Of a stretch of 64,000 nt of DNA, positions 61,326-64,000 are shown in pieces; the stretch's first letter is position 1; each line of letters starts with the position of its first letter. The notes beneath the pieces are model-generated. The model was given only the letters and a program-made list of their open reading frames with translations. It was not told the origin of the DNA and searched no databases. The translations under genes and the position numbers were made by a program. Location of the stretch: the NCBI GenBank assembly GCA_045644145.1, contig JAZRGK010000016.1, positions 45,930 through 109,929 on the forward strand. Reading direction: 5' to 3'. This DNA is from Flemingiibacterium sp045644145 (GTDB taxonomy: Bacteria > Bacillota > Clostridia > Oscillospirales > CAG-272).

Positions 61326-62222
61326 TTACTGCAATCCGCCCACATAGAAAACAATTAAATATGCAGCAAAAACAGCAGGGCCTATAAGCTCGGCAATAAG
61401 CGATTTTACGCCATAGCCTTTACGACGCAAGGCAAGTGACGCCACAACGCACAATACCGAAAGTGCGGGAATAAAGTAGAGAACCTGATAATAAAGCTCA
61501 GGGCCACCGCCCTCAATATCTATAAATAACGCTAAAATTGAAACAAACGGAATAAGCGTAAAGCCGATAATAAAATTAAAAAGTGTAGAAACAATATCAA
61601 TTGCTTTGTACTTTAATTCTTTTTCTTTTCTTACAAAAATAATTGTTGCAATAAGTGCGAGCAGCGCAATAAGCAGCGTGGGTAATACAACCGCACCGCT
61701 GAAATAGGACACATGTGAGAAAACAAAGGAGTTTTTAATCGGTGTAGGGTATTTAAAGCTTATAAGTTTAACGCCTTGTACCAATAACGTTTCTTCATCG
61801 GAATACTCTTGTTCCTCTGCATCATAATAATAAATTTGCGGTTCAAAAGCCTCATCATCAAAGTAATCGTACTTTGTATCGCCCATCAAATAGTCGGGAT
61901 ATAATTTTGTCCATAATTCAACACGTGTATTTTCATCTTTTTTGAGCGTGTAAACCGTATTACCTTCTCCCATATTGCCAATTTCACCAACATATACACG
62001 GGACTTGGTATCTGCATATCCATCGTTTCTAACGTAACGGGCCTTGTAAACCTCATTAATGGTTACTGTTTCACCATCCAGCTCGTATGTAATGGAAAAA
62101 GGAAATTCTCCTTCAGTAACGGTAGGCTTAAACGCCAAACTGCTGACAAACGAATATACGACAATTGCTAAAATTGCCACAACAAGAATAATGGCAGGTA
62201 AAAAAAGTTTTTTGTTTCTCAT
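61326..62222 (-). CDS. Hypothetical membrane protein
   Basis: A 298-residue protein. One N-terminal hydrophobic helix (about 7-30) is followed by an acidic, tyrosine-rich extracytoplasmic region (about 35-175, YDYFDDEAFEPQIYYYDAEE) and four hydrophobic helices (about 178-297). I do not recognise the family. It starts after GGAAGGA and lies between the GGDEF gene and another unknown gene on the same strand. Confidence 0.75.
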   Translation of the reverse strand: MRNKKLFLPAIILVVAILAIVVYSFVSSLAFKPTVTEGEFPFSITYELDGETVTINEVYKARYVRNDGYADTKSRVYVGEIGNMGEGNTVYTLKKDENTRVELWTKLYPDYLMGDTKYDYFDDEAFEPQIYYYDAEEQEYSDEETLLVQGVKLISFKYPTPIKNSFVFSHVSYFSGAVVLPTLLIALLALIATIIFVRKEKELKYKAIDIVSTLFNFIIGFTLIPFVSILALFIDIEGGGPELYYQVLYFIPALSVLCVVASLALRRKGYGVKSLIAELIGPAVFAAYLIVFYVGGLQ

Positions 62223-62272
62223 TACGTTATTCCTTCCCTATCTTGATTTAAAAAACTAATGTATCAACTTTG

Positions 62273-62797
62273 TTAAGAGAACAAATGCTTTTCTTGCATT
62301 TTCACGTTCCTGCTTAATCTCGGGAAAAGCATCCTTTGCAAAATAGGTCTTTTGAGCGATTTATGGTGGTGTTGTCCTTTGTACGCCACCACACGATTTA
62401 TTTCGGTATTCAGTTTCTTTCTGTTTTCATCGGTAGGACCGGCAAGACAATCCAGTAACCTTTCGCTGTTGAAGGAAATAAAAGATATTGTCACACCCGG
62501 AGTATCGCCATCAGCCGGAGAGCCATCCTCCGTATCATGTTCTTGCTCTCTAAGTTTCAAAAGACTATAGTTATCGTTCGGAACGGCATATAGAAACCAG
62601 TCGTCAAAGAATTTACCGCATGCAAGCCTTTCTCCGCTTGTATCAGGAAAATCAAAAATATATTCCACAGACAGTGTGTTTGCTATAGATTTATTAACCA
62701 CGAAAAATCCATCAGAGGTTCCCGCAATATCGGGCTTATCAATACACATATCAGAAAGCAAAAGTCTAAAAATATTTGGTATGTTTCTATCAGACAT
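62273..62797 (-). CDS. Hypothetical protein
   Basis: A 174-residue soluble protein starting MSDRNIPNIFRLLLSD, with GGAGGCAGAAA just upstream. The central part is acidic (EQEHDTEDGSPADGDTPG). The last 40 residues are strongly basic (KGQHHHKSLKRPILQRM), unlike the rest, which may mean a nucleic-acid-binding tail or a frameshifted end. No family recognised. Confidence 0.65.
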   Translation of the reverse strand: MSDRNIPNIFRLLLSDMCIDKPDIAGTSDGFFVVNKSIANTLSVEYIFDFPDTSGERLACGKFFDDWFLYAVPNDNYSLLKLREQEHDTEDGSPADGDTPGVTISFISFNSERLLDCLAGPTDENRKKLNTEINRVVAYKGQHHHKSLKRPILQRMLFPRLSRNVKMQEKHLFS

Positions 62798-62885
62798 TTT
62801 CTGCCTCCTCCGAAGAATAATGTATAATTAGCCTATTTCCCATTTTAGTATAGCATTTACGGTATGACAAACTTCTTACAAATAA

Positions 62886-62916
62886 AAAATAAGCCGTCAA
62901 ACTGACGGCTTATTTT
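62886..62916. terminator. Terminator of the two-component operon
   Basis: A 14-bp perfect stem (62886-62899 with 62903-62916) with a 3-base loop. It ends in a T-rich tract on both strands. Confidence 0.82.
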
Positions 62917-62927
62917 AATAAGTAGGT

Positions 62928-63707
62928 TTATTTAGTTTTCTTTTCCCAAAGCAATCCGCAGGTTCCTTCTGCCCAGCTGTACTGGGACATATACTCGCCG
63001 ATAAATTTGGGCTTTCCAGTTTTTAAGTAACTATAATAATCACAATCAATTTTTTCGGGATTCACAGAATAAAGATAGTTGTTTCTCTCGAAAATTTCTT
63101 CCATACCAATTGCTTCAAGGGTTTGGCGCAGATCACGAAATAATTGATGGATATAGTTTTGGTTCTTTTGCCCTTCATCATTTTCCCAGAGTGCAACTCC
63201 AAGTTCCGCAACCGTAACCCCCGCACCGTTTCGATCCACCAAAAAGGCAAACAACTCTTTTGTTTTTGAACGTTTGAATGTAAGCTTTTCTCCCTTAGCA
63301 TAGACCTCAAAATTGCCAAAGCATCTTACTGTAAGTGGCTTCTCTCTTTGGCGGATACCTTTGATATTATCAATCTCCACCTGCACGTCTTTGGCAGATA
63401 CAGGTTTCATTAAGTATCCGGAGGCGTGGAGCCTAAATGCTGGAATAGCATATTCCTCATATCCGGTACAAAATACGATTTTGCAATCGGGACAGACACT
63501 GCGAATCTGTTCTGCAAGTGCAAGTCCACCCATGCCACGCATATTAATATCCAAAAAGGCAACATCTACCGAATTTTCCTTTGCGAAGGCAAGGGCTTCA
63601 TCACAGCCGGAAAACTGAGAAACTTCAGAGATATCGGGGGAAGCTTTAATTGCTGCTACCAAAGCACCAAGCATCAATACTTCATCATCAACCGCTATAG
63701 CAATCAT
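62928..63707 (-). CDS. Response regulator with SARP-type winged-helix output
   Basis: A 259-residue two-component regulator. The receiver domain has the acidic pocket (DDE at 7-9), phosphorylation site FLDINM at Asp53 and LMKPV with Lys101. The output domain (about 125-225, TVRCFGNFEVYAKGEKLTFKRSKTKELFAFL) is the OmpR-like wing common to SARP-type transcription factors, without the usual bacterial activator repeat after it. It overlaps the histidine kinase gene by ATGA. Target genes unknown. Confidence 0.9.
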   Translation of the reverse strand: MIAIAVDDEVLMLGALVAAIKASPDISEVSQFSGCDEALAFAKENSVDVAFLDINMRGMGGLALAEQIRSVCPDCKIVFCTGYEEYAIPAFRLHASGYLMKPVSAKDVQVEIDNIKGIRQREKPLTVRCFGNFEVYAKGEKLTFKRSKTKELFAFLVDRNGAGVTVAELGVALWENDEGQKNQNYIHQLFRDLRQTLEAIGMEEIFERNNYLYSVNPEKIDCDYYSYLKTGKPKFIGEYMSQYSWAEGTCGLLWEKKTK

Positions 63708-64000
63708 TCGCCCACCTCCTTAGGAATCGTTATCAAGACTTTGGTGCCAACACCCTGCGTGCTTTCGATTTCAAGGGTGCCGCTTACCATCGCCTTTAAT
63801 CTTCCGCGAATATTACGGATTCCCACGTGTTTTCTTTCATCAAGCAGGACATCCGTATTAAATCCTATACCGTCATCCTCCACCGAAACACAGTAATGGG
63901 TATCAGTCTCATAGGAAACTACACGGATTGTACCGCCTTTTTGCAATTTCATCAATCCGTGTTTGATCGCATTTTCTACAATTGGCTGAATGGTAAGTGC
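63704..64000 (-). CDS. Sensor histidine kinase, C-terminal fragment (continues outside window)
   Basis: The visible 98 codons hold the ATPase domain: IQPIVENAIKHGL (N box), VEDDGIGF (G1 box) and GIRNIRGRLKAM (G2-like box). This arrangement is that of LytS/HPK7-8 kinases with an internal HisKA_2/His_kinase domain. The 5' part lies beyond position 64000. The stop overlaps the start of the response regulator (ATGA), so kinase and regulator are co-translated. Confidence 0.9.
   Translation of the reverse strand, partial: ALTIQPIVENAIKHGLMKLQKGGTIRVVSYETDTHYCVSVEDDGIGFNTDVLLDERKHVGIRNIRGRLKAMVSGTLEIESTQGVGTKVLITIPKEVGE

Noticed and set aside
1..64000. CRISPR arrays, rRNA genes and intact tRNA genes
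   Set aside because: No regularly spaced repeats and no complete tRNA or rRNA sequence were seen; only the tRNA-Pro fragment was found.

Overview
The window looks like a chromosomal segment from an anaerobic, probably gut-associated member of the Clostridia (Bacillota). The signs are strong AGGAGG-type ribosome binding sites, TTGACA-N17-TATAAT promoters, the DUF512-der-plsY neighbourhood, a LytM protein resembling SpoIIQ, an S-layer-anchored protein, diadenylate cyclase with its YbbR-domain partner, and a ferredoxin-dependent 2-oxoacid oxidoreductase. No species can be named from the sequence alone. Terminal stop codons are mostly TAA, some TGA and very rarely TAG.

1-36 kb is ordinary core chromosome. 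It holds the end of glycogen phosphorylase and a GH13 alpha-glucosidase/amylase; a small flavodoxin-like protein; plsY, der and a DUF512 radical-SAM protein; a prolyl-tRNA editing protein and a PAP2 phosphatase; a ROK glucokinase facing an NAD(P)H/FMN-type oxidoreductase; a split ThrE-type exporter; a SpoIIQ-like LytM protein; a large repeat protein with SLH anchors; acyl carrier protein; a ROK-like regulator; a four-subunit 2-oxoacid:ferredoxin oxidoreductase with a MinD-like ATPase; KtrB/KtrA potassium uptake; a potABCD polyamine importer; a COG2509 flavoprotein; cdaA-cdaR; a FliB-like Cys-rich protein; and a PF14907 nucleotidyltransferase.

36-47 kb is a surface-polysaccharide locus. One strong promoter is followed by about 1 kb of decayed or non-coding DNA. 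Then comes an AT-rich run: TagD-like cytidylyltransferase, FrhB-like protein, LicD, deacetylase-like protein and Wzx flippase. A wrecked UDP-GlcNAc 2-epimerase (three stops and a frameshift) follows. Last is a GC-richer capE-capF-capG set for UDP-L-FucNAc, whose capG carries one in-frame TAG.

47-57 kb is a degrading mobile island. It contains the tail of a group II intron (domains V-VI), a truncated integrase, a full-length integrase interrupted by TAG, an XRE regulator, a truncated rhodanese lipoprotein and a zinc alcohol dehydrogenase interrupted by TAG. It also has an intact, very AT-rich 814-residue SIR2-P-loop NTPase protein (a likely anti-phage defence gene), a beheaded gene, a zinc-ribbon/small membrane protein pair (the second again with a TAG), and two copies of an 83-bp repeat. 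At the right edge a 3' fragment of a proline tRNA is flanked by TGTGGTCA-type repeats and looks like an integrase attachment region. Five ORFs in 42.5-56.7 kb carry internal TAG codons although TAG is almost unused as a terminator nearby.

57-64 kb returns to intact genes: an HTH/zinc-ribbon regulator, a transglutaminase-like lipoprotein, a Cache-type GGDEF protein, two unknown proteins, and a response regulator with its histidine kinase, which runs off the window.
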